DNA from: a bacterium
GTDB lineage: Bacteria > Cyanobacteriota > Vampirovibrionia > Obscuribacterales > Obscuribacteraceae
NCBI GenBank assembly: GCA_018062085.1
Contig: JAGOSY010000006.1
Span: 27,463 to 91,462 of the forward strand
DNA: 64,000 nt
Reading direction: 5' to 3'
The notes under the pieces are model-generated. The model saw only the letters and a program-made list of their open reading frames with translations, had not been told where the DNA came from and made no database searches. Below are positions 16,880 to 26,040 of this stretch, piece by piece (within the stretch, counting starts at the first letter, position 1; each line of letters begins with the position of its first letter). The position numbers and the translations under genes were made by a program.

Positions 16880-18568
16880 TTACTTGCGCAGTTTGTCTGT
16901 AGAAAAGCTCACGCGAAAACCGAGATACTCGTATGGCTCATGGTTAGCAATTTCATCGCTATTCAAGGGCGAGCAACTATCCATAGGCGAGTAAAACTTT
17001 TCGATTATGGCAATGATACCGTTAGCCTTAAACAGATCGTGCACTTCTCCATCCTCCACTAATATAAGTGATGGAGGGTGAGGAGAAAGCGCCTCTACTC
17101 TTAAGTGATCGTACATTGTTGCCTCAAAATGAGCCAGCCGTGCAATCTCCTCCGGAGTGCCACGCTCGTGCAAAACCTTTAAGGTACGAAGAGGAAAGCC
17201 CCAGACCAGAAAACCTGGCGTGCGACGTAGTTGTGTCAACAAAGGGAAGGCCGGGCTTATCTGCTCAGAATAAATCCATACTCGATCACGAGCAGCACTT
17301 GCCTCTTTTACTGTCTTGCTAAAGAAAGAGAGATCTCGCTCAAAACCAAAGCCATAGTATCCTAACTCACCAAGCGAAAAAGCGTTGCCCTTGGTTAGCT
17401 TCAAGGCCGCAATACTAGACGAGAGGAAGCAAACTGTAGCCAAGGCCAAAGTAGTTAGCAGCACTAAGGCTTTCCTATGGAGGCGAGTTGAGCACCAAGC
17501 AGCAAACTGTCCAGATAAGACCTTAGCCGGACGGCAGGCCCGGATGTAGCGACTGCAGGCAAGCAATGAAGCTATAACCGAATATGCAACCATCAAGATA
17601 CCTTGATGACTAAATAGTGTTCCCGAAAAAACGAAATAACCAAAGCCAAAAGCGGCCATTAAACACATTAGCCGTGTCATCAAACAGTGGCCAGCCACCG
17701 GCAGGGCTAGAACAAAAAATACAACAAAGGCATAGACCAAATCGCGACGATCGGGAGACTTGCCAACATAAGAGAGATCATTGTTGAAATACTCAAAGGT
17801 GAGCTGATTAATGCTTGAAATTGGACCTAAATATTCAAACACTACAGATGGTGCCAACGAGAAAACCAGTAGGCAAAGCAGAATCAAACTAAGTAGACAG
17901 GCCAGAAGCTCGGCTGCGAAAAAACGGTGCTTAAGCTTAGCCAGGGAAATATCACCAAGAGCGAACAAACAAATAAATTCGACGGCCACTAAGGCCAGCA
18001 GAAAGACGGGGTTGAGCAATAAGCCTAGAGCAGCAAGAAAACCAATTAATACAGGCTGAAGTCGCTTCCTAACTGGGTTTATTGCAGAAATCGAGAGATA
18101 GCGCTGGGTTAAATATGGCAAAAAGAGCAAGAAGAACAGCACGCTCTCTTGGCCAAAGCAATTAATGAAATAAATTAGCGACAGAACCACACCAAAGACA
18201 ATAGCCGGCAGACAAAACTGCAACGTCTTAAGCCTCTGGCTCTGACCGCGCCCACACTGAATGATAAGCAAAAGTGATAGCAGAGTAAGCAGCACTCCCA
18301 TGAAATTAAAAATCGTAATTGGATGAATAAAGATTATTTTCGAAACTAGTGCTGGCAAGCTGGATAAGTACAAAGCAAAGGGCGAAGAGTTATCTAGAAA
18401 ATCAATATATGGCAGGGCACCGTCAGCAATCTGAATGCCGCAAGAGAGGCGCATAGCAGCCTCTGCTGGGATCAGTAATTGGTGCACAGAGAACCAGCCA
18501 GCCAATAATGCCGACAAACAAAGAGTAAGTAGGCTAGCAAGAAAAAGATTAAAACTAAGCCTGTTCAT
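16880..18568 (-). CDS. GT-C-like polytopic membrane protein, paralog 2
   Basis: A 562-residue protein with about ten to twelve membrane helices. After the first helix comes AAMRLSCGIQIADGALPYIDFLDNSSP, read here as the conserved first loop of GT-C glycosyltransferases (PMT/ArnT-like), although the usual acidic pair is weak. The C-terminal soluble part has RVWIYSEQISPAFPL, equivalent to RVIFIGNAVAPGFPP in the next gene, showing the two are paralogs. A lipid-linked sugar transferase role for envelope glycans is possible but unproven. Its ATG abuts the stop of the upstream gene with no gap. Confidence 0.65.
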   Translation of the reverse strand: MNRLSFNLFLASLLTLCLSALLAGWFSVHQLLIPAEAAMRLSCGIQIADGALPYIDFLDNSSPFALYLSSLPALVSKIIFIHPITIFNFMGVLLTLLSLLLIIQCGRGQSQRLKTLQFCLPAIVFGVVLSLIYFINCFGQESVLFFLLFLPYLTQRYLSISAINPVRKRLQPVLIGFLAALGLLLNPVFLLALVAVEFICLFALGDISLAKLKHRFFAAELLACLLSLILLCLLVFSLAPSVVFEYLGPISSINQLTFEYFNNDLSYVGKSPDRRDLVYAFVVFFVLALPVAGHCLMTRLMCLMAAFGFGYFVFSGTLFSHQGILMVAYSVIASLLACSRYIRACRPAKVLSGQFAAWCSTRLHRKALVLLTTLALATVCFLSSSIAALKLTKGNAFSLGELGYYGFGFERDLSFFSKTVKEASAARDRVWIYSEQISPAFPLLTQLRRTPGFLVWGFPLRTLKVLHERGTPEEIARLAHFEATMYDHLRVEALSPHPPSLILVEDGEVHDLFKANGIIAIIEKFYSPMDSCSPLNSDEIANHEPYEYLGFRVSFSTDKLRK

Positions 18569-20185
18569 CTAGCTCTTCACCTGTAACTTATAGGCGGTAT
18601 AACCAGCTACATCGTCTATCTCTTTATAGTTCTTGAGATACTGGTCAAAATTGTATGGGGCCAAATATTCGGCTGCAGGGCCATTCTGTATGAATATCAA
18701 AACAGGTTTGTTTTTGGCGATATCTTCAGCGTACTCTTTGACTATGCGGTCCTTAAATGAGAGCAACCTGGTATTTTCAGGTGTAACTTCTCTCACATCT
18801 TTGATGTACTGCAATACTGAAAGAATACAACAGTGTAGATGCCTTGAACCAGGCTTAACGCGCAACTGAGTAGTCGGTGGAAAGCCAGGAGCCACAGCGT
18901 TGCCAATGAAAATCACCCGGTCATGGGGCTTGGCTTGGGCCAATATTATGGTTGCAAAAGGTGAGTCGATATCAGAATACGGCGAATCGCCAGAGTAACC
19001 AATAGTGCTGAGAAGAAAATTCGGCTCACTTTTGATCTTATCGTACTCTTCTCGAGCGTTGATAATCGACAGCCCAGCTATTAATACGAGCAAACTCAAA
19101 CAGCTGATAAAGAAGCTCGAAGATCGCTTGTCACTCTCTACATTCGAACGGCCAATGAAATCAATTATGACAGCAAGAAAGGCCGCGATACCTCCACAGA
19201 TAACAACTACAGCACCAGCGAAGGCAGGTATGTCTTGATAGGCCCAGCCCTTAAACTGCAACAAATAGGGCACCACCCCGGAAAAAGCAAAAGCGGCACA
19301 ACAGCCAAGAAGTGGATAGCGACGAGAGAACGCAAGAGCAAGAAGAGCAGCAATAGTAAGCAAGAAGAAAACGCCACGTTTATCTGGGGCACCAAGGCTA
19401 CTGACCAAAGATGTATCCCAAAACTGATAGCCCGCAGCAAAGGCCGGCACAAGAAAACCAAAATAATTGTCTTTTACTGCCTGGGGCAAAAACAAGAAGT
19501 GCGCTATATAAAGGAGGGCAAAGCCCAGAGCGGCAAAATTTTCAGGTACTAAAAGTTTTCGCCAGCGTTCATGCTTGGACGCAGCGAGAAGCAAAAAGAG
19601 CTCTACACAAACAGCATTGAAAAGGAAATAGTGCTTAAGACAAATACCAATACTGGCCAATAGGCCAATCAAGACGGCCTCACGTATAGTGACTGCCGCA
19701 CCCTGATAGCGGGCAAACCGCAAAAACAAAAAAGGGAAGTAGAGCAAGACAAAAATCTGCTCTCGCTGTCCAAAATCAAAAGTCAAAAAGAAATTGAAAT
19801 ACAAAAGGCCAAAAATCAGACCCAAATTCACAAACAAGTTTTGCTTGTCGCGACTAAGTTTGGTGACAACAACATAGGCACAAAGGGAGGAAGAAAGGAG
19901 CAGAAGGAGACACATGAAAAGGTTGAAAGCTAACGTCACTGGAATATTGCAAGCAGAAGATAGAAGCGCTGGAAACAGGTCTAGATACCAAATTAGAGGC
20001 GGATTGACATCAAACATATCGACGTAAGGGAGACCACCAGCGGCGATCAGCTGGGCACACTGCAGGTGCAAAGCTGGGTCCCAACCAATGCGTAGCGGAT
20101 GCAGTAAAGCAGAGAAGAGCATACGCAAAGATAGGGTGGCAATCAGAACTACAGCAAAAATCGTGGGATATTGTAGCCTTTTCAC
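18569..20185 (-). CDS. GT-C-like polytopic membrane protein, paralog 1
   Basis: A 538-residue paralog of the downstream gene, with about eleven membrane helices and the loop motif GWDPALHLQCAQLIAAGGLPY followed by DMFDVNPPLIWYL. The acidic residues there fit the catalytic loop position of GT-C transferases better than in paralog 2. It starts at GTG 20185 with AAGAAG upstream. The soluble C-terminus (about residues 425-538) is conserved between the two. Tandem duplication with divergence is the simplest history; one copy may be inactive. Confidence 0.65.
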   Translation of the reverse strand: MKRLQYPTIFAVVLIATLSLRMLFSALLHPLRIGWDPALHLQCAQLIAAGGLPYVDMFDVNPPLIWYLDLFPALLSSACNIPVTLAFNLFMCLLLLLSSSLCAYVVVTKLSRDKQNLFVNLGLIFGLLYFNFFLTFDFGQREQIFVLLYFPFLFLRFARYQGAAVTIREAVLIGLLASIGICLKHYFLFNAVCVELFLLLAASKHERWRKLLVPENFAALGFALLYIAHFLFLPQAVKDNYFGFLVPAFAAGYQFWDTSLVSSLGAPDKRGVFFLLTIAALLALAFSRRYPLLGCCAAFAFSGVVPYLLQFKGWAYQDIPAFAGAVVVICGGIAAFLAVIIDFIGRSNVESDKRSSSFFISCLSLLVLIAGLSIINAREEYDKIKSEPNFLLSTIGYSGDSPYSDIDSPFATIILAQAKPHDRVIFIGNAVAPGFPPTTQLRVKPGSRHLHCCILSVLQYIKDVREVTPENTRLLSFKDRIVKEYAEDIAKNKPVLIFIQNGPAAEYLAPYNFDQYLKNYKEIDDVAGYTAYKLQVKS

Positions 20186-20224
20186 TTTTTACTTCTTACA
20201 TTTAAATTGTTAATCGGTAGGTGC

Positions 20225-21826
20225 TTACTGCATTTGAGTAAAACGCAACTTCCGCCTATTGGTAAACACTTCCAAACGCCAACCAGAGGTGATGCCGTTA
20301 CCAAGAATTGGACGTTCTGACGTGCCTGAAGTAAATCCACTTCGGGTACTAATATCAACAATCTGAGCAGGGACATTGGAGGCTTCTATTAGTCCTAACT
20401 TCACACGCTTCAAACGGATGTTGCGAGTATAAGTCTCTGTCAAATTATTGCTGTTGTTTGGATCAAACGGTTTGCCAACGACGTCACTAGCGTTGTCTAA
20501 ATAACTTGAATCAACTTGGCTGATCTGTGCTGTTGAAAATATGCAATTGCCTGAATTGACTGCAAAATACATTTCAACATTATGACCGTCCACTAGAGCA
20601 GAAACTTTGAAATAGCCATTCTCAGCAGTATATGGAATCTCAAACTCAGGCCGCTTAAAATCTTTCGGGGTAGGGCCAAGCAATGTGTACTTATCATTCT
20701 GCCCCTGAGCGCGCCTAGTACTGGCATAGGCCGGATCTATAGCGGCGAGGGCAACGCCAGATAAAGCGCTAGCCTCGCTACTAGGAAAACGCTGCAGGAC
20801 ATTGCGGTAGCCCGAGCGAGCCTCGTCTATCTTGTTTAGGCGCTGGCTGCAGACGGCCAGCACATATAGTGCCCGGGGATCGCGCGGGCGATTGACCGCT
20901 GCTGTCTTAAGCAGCGGATAGGCTGATCTGTATTGACCAGCATTGAAAAATTTCATGCCTGCCTCAAAGGGATTTTTGAAGCCGACCAAACGTTTGATAG
21001 TTAAAGTGCCTTTTTTTGTCGCCTCATTTATTGGTTCTTTCGTTGGTTCTTTCGTTGGTTCTTTCGTTGGTTCTTTCGCGGCGGCTGGAGCAACATAAGC
21101 AACATTCGAAAACTCAAAATAGTCGGCACCAAGCACAGCCAAACTTGGCTGTTTGCTAGAAATCTGGATTGGAAAAGCCGCCCGAGTCATGGTGCCAAGC
21201 TTAATATCATGCAAATAATAGTCGTCTTTAGATTTTACGGCTGCTTCAGGAAGCTTACTTTGCTTAGCAATGTCGATACCAATGACACTATTGGCCACCG
21301 AAGTATCAACCACGAATTTCACTTTAACTCCCGATACCAGAGCATCGACAACTGGCTTGCCCTCTTGCTCTGAAACATTGAGTACCAATTCAACTGGCAG
21401 TTGATCTACTGTTATGCTCTTTAGCTTAGTTAAACTCCCACCAGGTAGTGGTTGGCTAGAACTACTGCTATTAGGACTGCGGCCACGCATTCCCGCAATA
21501 GCTCTTTTAGAAAGTTCTGCAGCTTCACTATCAGGAAATTTTGCAATAACATTTTGATAGGCTGTCATCGCAGCATTGATTTGGCCCATGCGGTGATAGC
21601 ACAAGGCTTCGTAATAGAAAGCTCGATTGTCATAAGAATACAAACTCTGCGAACTCTTAAGATACGGCAAAGCATCTTTGTATTTCTTCGAATTGAAAAG
21701 ATTGCGTCCGCACTCAAAAGTACTATTGTCCTCAGCCTGAGCGCTACTGATTGGCAAAAGACTAAGAACTAGCAAGAGTGCCAGCCTAACAGGCAGAAGT
21801 GAGAGAGCCGAGAGAACTTTAGGCAT
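20225..21826 (-). CDS. Exported duplicated TPR + retropepsin-like protein
   Basis: A signal peptide (cleavage near SAQA-ED) is followed by two copies of the same unit: TPR-like repeats (about 35-115 and 286-365) then a beta-rich aspartyl-protease-like domain (about 140-245 and 395-530). The usual D-T-G active motif reads V-D-T-S in the first unit (Asp174) and V-N-S-G in the second (Asn424), so the second lacks the catalytic Asp and the first is atypical. The two units are joined by four KEPT repeats. A binding or structural role is more likely than proteolysis. GGAGGG precedes the ATG. Confidence 0.7.
   Translation of the reverse strand: MPKVLSALSLLPVRLALLLVLSLLPISSAQAEDNSTFECGRNLFNSKKYKDALPYLKSSQSLYSYDNRAFYYEALCYHRMGQINAAMTAYQNVIAKFPDSEAAELSKRAIAGMRGRSPNSSSSSQPLPGGSLTKLKSITVDQLPVELVLNVSEQEGKPVVDALVSGVKVKFVVDTSVANSVIGIDIAKQSKLPEAAVKSKDDYYLHDIKLGTMTRAAFPIQISSKQPSLAVLGADYFEFSNVAYVAPAAAKEPTKEPTKEPTKEPINEATKKGTLTIKRLVGFKNPFEAGMKFFNAGQYRSAYPLLKTAAVNRPRDPRALYVLAVCSQRLNKIDEARSGYRNVLQRFPSSEASALSGVALAAIDPAYASTRRAQGQNDKYTLLGPTPKDFKRPEFEIPYTAENGYFKVSALVDGHNVEMYFAVNSGNCIFSTAQISQVDSSYLDNASDVVGKPFDPNNSNNLTETYTRNIRLKRVKLGLIEASNVPAQIVDISTRSGFTSGTSERPILGNGITSGWRLEVFTNRRKLRFTQMQ
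21031..21078 (-). repeat. Four perfect 12-base repeats encoding KEPT
   Basis: TTGGTTCTTTCG is repeated four times in tandem on the plus strand within the TPR/retropepsin-like gene. Being in frame and identical, the array can change length by slippage and vary the linker between the two halves. Confidence 0.9.
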
Positions 21827-21854
21827 TAGCCCTCCAAAGAAAGATCAATAAAAT

Positions 21855-22316
21855 TTAGCGAGCGGTGCCCCAGATACGATAGTAATGATCGTCTGTACGA
21901 GGATTATAAATCAACCACTCATTGGTCACCGTCACCCTATCATTGGCGATGCGCTTGCGAAACTTTAACCGGTTGATTTCTTGTAAACCAGGATGGCCAG
22001 GATACTTGGCTTGAAACCAACTTTGAGCCTCACCAACCCAAGCGGTCTTGTATTGAGATTCATTCAAGGGTTTAGCTTCGTGAGGATATTTGAAACGCAA
22101 ATAGGCCTCATATTGAGTACCATCAACACGCTTGCCTTCAAATTCGGTGGCGCGATTGAAGGGCTCATCAAAAGCTGCAGTAAATACCTTCTCAGGATAG
22201 AACTTCATTTTTTCTTCAATGACGCCCTTAGTGTAGAAGGCCATTCCTGCAACTGCCAAAATTAAGGCAGCAATGAAAAGAATCGATTTCTTAGGAGACA
22301 CCAGCTGATTCCTCAC
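21855..22316 (-). CDS. Small membrane-anchored protein, unknown function
   Basis: A 153-residue protein with one hydrophobic N-terminal segment (SILFIAALILAVAGMAF) and a basic, aromatic-rich soluble domain ending in DHYYRIWGTAR. I do not recognise the family. The reading opens at GTG 22316; a second GTG at 22301 has a better-placed AGGA and would begin MSPKKS. It lies 28 bases upstream of the TPR/retropepsin-like gene, so the two are probably co-transcribed. Confidence 0.6.
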   Translation of the reverse strand: MRNQLVSPKKSILFIAALILAVAGMAFYTKGVIEEKMKFYPEKVFTAAFDEPFNRATEFEGKRVDGTQYEAYLRFKYPHEAKPLNESQYKTAWVGEAQSWFQAKYPGHPGLQEINRLKFRKRIANDRVTVTNEWLIYNPRTDDHYYRIWGTAR

Positions 22317-22463
22317 TTAATACAGGAAATTACATGATTGCCAGAAGCCTTTTCAGCTATTTCACAAAGGCAACCGTAAAACTGCGCCATAGGCGAATAC
22401 ACTGCATATAGACAGCGAAAGTTAGTAGCTATAAAAGTTTAGCAGTTATTGCCGAACTGCACT

Positions 22464-23621
22464 TCAAGCAAGCAAGATTTCCCGGCACTTTGAATCTCGC
22501 AAGCGCCAAATAGCGCCATCGGTGACAAAGTGGTGGAAATTAATACAGGCCTGAATCACCGTAGCAGTCCAGACGAAACCAAAGCCATAGTTCTGTAAAA
22601 GGCTGGGAAGTCCTACATAGACAAAGATTCCAGCCATAATTACGATTCCCCAATATTTCATAGCGGCAGGGCTGACGAACTCGCTCAGTAAATGACGACT
22701 AACTTCAGTCATTCGACCGCGGCTCTCTTCCAGACCCTTCTCTTTCAGGTAGAAACCAAGAGAAACGGCCAAATACTGACTACCATGGAAGAAAGGCGGA
22801 CCGTACAACCAAACTATAGAATTGGCCATACCCGTTGACAAGCCTATGCCTAGAATCGAAAAAATAAGACAGAGTGTGGGCAGTGGAATTAGCTTTTTTT
22901 CCACGATAAATTTGCGCACAACCACTGTAACAAAGGCCAAGGTCATGACTATGAAAGCAATTTTTGTGACACTGACAAGCTGATAGGGCAGGCCGTAAAA
23001 AGGTAGCTTAACACCATAAAGATTGTCGGGTGAAAGCTCGCGGTAGCACAAGATTCGACTAATTACGTAGGCCGAAAATGAATGCATAAACCAACGGTAA
23101 GTCTCGCGCTCCCAGGGTTTGAAGAAATATCCGCGCTTATAGCAATATATAAGCGAAATACCAAAAGTTTGACCAACATAGTGCTGGAATACCCACATCA
23201 AATGCAGATAGACGCAGAAGCCTGCTGCCTTTGGATAAATCAGACAAAGAGAAAACATAAGAAGCGACAGCCATGGCAAGTAATAGGCATAGAGCTTAAA
23301 ACGCTGCCTATTTTCTTCAGTTGAATAAATGCGCACATAAGTGGCAATCGTGTGGGAATCAGCAAATAGATAGGAACCAAAGGTGCTGAGAAAGAGCAAG
23401 AAATAGGCTGCAGAACCTGCCATACCGCCAGCTGCCGGATCAATAGTATCCCAGTGAAACCAATAGATCTGGAGGGCAAAAATGAGCCAGAGAGCACCAC
23501 CGAAAACAAATACAGAATCAAAGACTGGATTGACTATCCAGCGAGTATTTGCCGCTTTTTCTTCGGTTCTTTCTGGAGCCGGCCTAGCGTCACCATCAAA
23601 TTGAAATGTAGTGCTAACCAA
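22464..23621 (-). CDS. Histidine-rich polytopic membrane protein, paralog A
   Basis: A 385-residue membrane protein with about nine helices, paralogous to the next upstream gene. Both keep five histidines in the same motifs at helix ends: A-D-S-H, H-Y-V-x-Q, F-F-H-G-S-Q-Y and N-x-H-H-F-V-T-D, plus I-W-R-L-R-D near the C-terminus. Clustered membrane histidines often bind metal, as in di-iron oxygenases and desaturases or the Brp/Blh carotenoid oxygenases; this is a structural analogy, not a family match I can prove. Start is TTG 23621 with GGAGG nine bases upstream. It may belong with the lipid-type genes upstream. Confidence 0.7.
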   Translation of the reverse strand: MVSTTFQFDGDARPAPERTEEKAANTRWIVNPVFDSVFVFGGALWLIFALQIYWFHWDTIDPAAGGMAGSAAYFLLFLSTFGSYLFADSHTIATYVRIYSTEENRQRFKLYAYYLPWLSLLMFSLCLIYPKAAGFCVYLHLMWVFQHYVGQTFGISLIYCYKRGYFFKPWERETYRWFMHSFSAYVISRILCYRELSPDNLYGVKLPFYGLPYQLVSVTKIAFIVMTLAFVTVVVRKFIVEKKLIPLPTLCLIFSILGIGLSTGMANSIVWLYGPPFFHGSQYLAVSLGFYLKEKGLEESRGRMTEVSRHLLSEFVSPAAMKYWGIVIMAGIFVYVGLPSLLQNYGFGFVWTATVIQACINFHHFVTDGAIWRLRDSKCREILLA

Positions 23622-23662
23622 GTCTAACGGCCTCCGTCATGGGCATCAGATACAGGAACGCT

Positions 23663-24814
23663 TTACGCCAGTAAGATCTTACGACAGCGAGGATCGCGCA
23701 AACGCCAAATGGCAGCATCAGTAACAAAGTGATGGTAGTTGACACAAGCCAGTACTAGACCAGCTACTAGCGAATAGCTGAAGCCAATCTGCATAAAGAA
23801 ATGAGGAATTCCAATATAGAAGAAGCAACCAGAAAGAACCACGAGACCAAGATACTTCATACCCGGAGAACCAAGAGCAGACTTGGTGATACTCCAGGTA
23901 TCCATGCCCTGAGGCATACCGCGCTCTTTAATGTAATAGGCCATGCAGACCGCGAGATACTGGCTGCCATGGAAGAAACCAGGCACATAGAACCAGAACA
24001 TTGAATTAGCAGCATCTTGGCTGAGACCGAGACCAGCCACTGTTGCAACAATCATAAGTGAAGGCCAAGGCATAAACTTGTTCTCTTTAAAATACTTGCG
24101 AGCAAGAAGTACTACAAAGGCAATGGTCATGCCGACACAGGCAAAGCGTGAGATAGAAAATAAAACTTCTGGCAGTGGTCCCCAGAAAGGCAAATCTACG
24201 CCAAACCAATTGCGTGGGCTGAATTCCTTAAAGGTGAGGAAACGAATAGTGGTGTAACCCACAATTGAGAATAGGAACCAGCGGAAGATTTCTTTCTCAA
24301 TATTGTTGAGCATATAGCCGCGTTTGTAGCAGTATATGAGAGCTATACCAAAGGCTTGAGCAACATAGTGCCAGTAAACAGTGATCAAATAGATATAAAC
24401 GAAAGCACCAACTAGACCAGGAAGAGTCAGACCCATGATGAACATGGGAATGGTGGAATAGGCTAGCCAGGTACGGTGAAATTTAAACCTTGCTCGGTCT
24501 TCGTCACTTCCCCAAATTCGCAAATAAGTTGCCGAATTATGCGAATCGGCAAAAATATGCTGAGAGAGGAAGCCAACGGTCATCAACCACCAGGCAGCTG
24601 GACTGGTCATCACCCCGTCTGGAACTCTCCACCCCAGATATAGGTAGTTTAAAACTAGAAGAGCAATCGCTCCGCCCCCAAAGACAAAGAAAAAATCGAA
24701 GATCGGAGAAATAATCCAGGGGTACGGCCCACTGTGGGCGGCCGGAACAGCTTCACTCTGGCCACCTTCGGGTTGGCCAAGGGCTCCAGAACTAGCAATA
24801 CTACTGCTGACCAA
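23663..24814 (-). CDS. Histidine-rich polytopic membrane protein, paralog B
   Basis: A 383-residue paralog of the downstream gene, sharing the N-terminal I-x-P-x-F-D-x-x-F-V-F-G-G and all five motif histidines (ADSH, WHYVAQ, FFHGSQY, NYHHFVTD) as well as IYCYKRGY. Start is TTG 24814, supported by GAGG eight bases upstream. The unknown reaction may be oxidation of a lipid or isoprenoid in the membrane, inferred only from the histidine pattern. A three-to-four unit 11-bp repeat array sits 167-205 bases upstream and may control both paralogs. Confidence 0.7.
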   Translation of the reverse strand: MVSSSIASSGALGQPEGGQSEAVPAAHSGPYPWIISPIFDFFFVFGGGAIALLVLNYLYLGWRVPDGVMTSPAAWWLMTVGFLSQHIFADSHNSATYLRIWGSDEDRARFKFHRTWLAYSTIPMFIMGLTLPGLVGAFVYIYLITVYWHYVAQAFGIALIYCYKRGYMLNNIEKEIFRWFLFSIVGYTTIRFLTFKEFSPRNWFGVDLPFWGPLPEVLFSISRFACVGMTIAFVVLLARKYFKENKFMPWPSLMIVATVAGLGLSQDAANSMFWFYVPGFFHGSQYLAVCMAYYIKERGMPQGMDTWSITKSALGSPGMKYLGLVVLSGCFFYIGIPHFFMQIGFSYSLVAGLVLACVNYHHFVTDAAIWRLRDPRCRKILLA

Positions 24815-24980
24815 AACGAAATACCTCGACTTCTAAGTTGTAGATTGAGCACTCACTCTTGGCAATCTTGTTTTATATTGCAATTTTAGCTTCAAATTGC
24901 AACCAAATCCTTCCTTTATTCTACCCTCACAAAGCCGAGTCTAACAAACCTTTTGCAGTTTGCTACTACCCCAAAAATAC

Positions 24981-25019
24981 TTCACGATTACTTCACGGAT
25001 AGTTCACGTCAACTTCATA
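24981..25019. promoter_or_regulatory. TTCACG direct repeats, exact 11-bp period
   Basis: TTCACG starts at 24981, 24992 and 25003, and a weaker TTCATA at 25014: four units, all 11 bases apart. This matches the layout of PhoB/PhoP sites (the actinobacterial PhoP unit is GTTCACC with the same period). It lies between the stop of the dehydrogenase gene and the TTG of paralog B, so it most likely controls the two histidine-rich membrane genes. Confidence 0.55.
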
Positions 25020-25048
25020 CTGAGCTGACAATCTGCGCAGCTACCTCG

Positions 25049-26038
25049 CTAGCTTTGCAAATAATAACTAGCTGTGCGCCGTATAGTGTCAGCAAAGGGC
25101 GTAGGCTTAAAGTTAAGCTCAGCAGCCGCTTTTTTACAGTCAAAGAAAATTTTGTGATTGGAGAGGTAGGCAACTTGCCTGGTGAGGGCAGTCTTAATGC
25201 CAAAAATAGGGAGAATTTCTTCGGCGAATTGACCAGCAAATGTTACAAAAGCCGGCGGCAGAATCACTAGAGGCGGCCGACAAGAATAAATGCTGGCAAA
25301 AAGCTCACCGGCCTCTTTATATGAGAGGTTGGCCGAAACCAAGCTATAGCGCTCTCCAGCGCCGCCTGATTGGATGGCATTTAGGTGTGCCTCGACGACA
25401 TCAACAATGTCAGAATAAGGAGTACCACCAGCAGGAACACCTAGCATAAAGCCCTTTGACAGAGCTCTGAAAATGAAATGATGATGCGGATGGGTATCAC
25501 CCTCACCAAATATGATACCAGGGCAGAGGATTACTACGTTCAAGCCCTTATTGAAATACTGATTTACTACAAGCTCTGCTTCATGTTTGGTATCGCAATA
25601 GCTCAGATTGAGACCGTCTAAATTGTATTTGATAGTCTCATCACCAATGGTGCCCTGCGGTGGAATGCCAAAGGCAGCAATAGAACTTGTATGGATGACA
25701 CGCTTAACTCCGCTCTCTAGGGCAGCTTGCATGACGTTGCGCGTGCCTTCTACGTTTACGACCCTTTGCCTAGTTAAATCGACACTGCGATAAGAGACTA
25801 AACCAGCCAGATGAAAAACTATGTCTTGGTTAGCCGTGGCTGCTAAAACCTGCTCGTAGTTAGTCACGTCACCGCAAATATGCGCCACACCTAACGACTC
25901 AAAATGAGGCTTGCCACTGCTGCGGCCGAAAGTACTAACTTCAAAGCCCAAAGCAACTAGCCTCGGTACTAAATGAGTACCAATAAAGCCACTAGCACCA
26001 GTGACCAAGACTCTCCTACTAGGTGTAACAGAATCCAC
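25049..26038 (-). CDS. NAD-dependent epimerase/dehydratase family protein (extended SDR)
   Basis: The Rossmann motif TGASGFIGTHL and the catalytic Y-C-D-T-K (YxxxK) identify an extended short-chain dehydrogenase, closest in feel to the 3-beta-hydroxysteroid/dihydroflavonol reductase group. Substrates of that group are sterol-like, lipid or secondary-metabolite alcohols; here unknown. An in-frame TTG at 26056 would overlap the upstream gene by 16 bases, but GTG 26038 follows ACGGAGA and begins right after that gene's stop, so I chose it. It is the last enzyme of a minus-strand run from 31546. Confidence 0.8.
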   Translation of the reverse strand: MDSVTPSRRVLVTGASGFIGTHLVPRLVALGFEVSTFGRSSGKPHFESLGVAHICGDVTNYEQVLAATANQDIVFHLAGLVSYRSVDLTRQRVVNVEGTRNVMQAALESGVKRVIHTSSIAAFGIPPQGTIGDETIKYNLDGLNLSYCDTKHEAELVVNQYFNKGLNVVILCPGIIFGEGDTHPHHHFIFRALSKGFMLGVPAGGTPYSDIVDVVEAHLNAIQSGGAGERYSLVSANLSYKEAGELFASIYSCRPPLVILPPAFVTFAGQFAEEILPIFGIKTALTRQVAYLSNHKIFFDCKKAAAELNFKPTPFADTIRRTASYYLQS

Positions 26039-26040
26039 AA

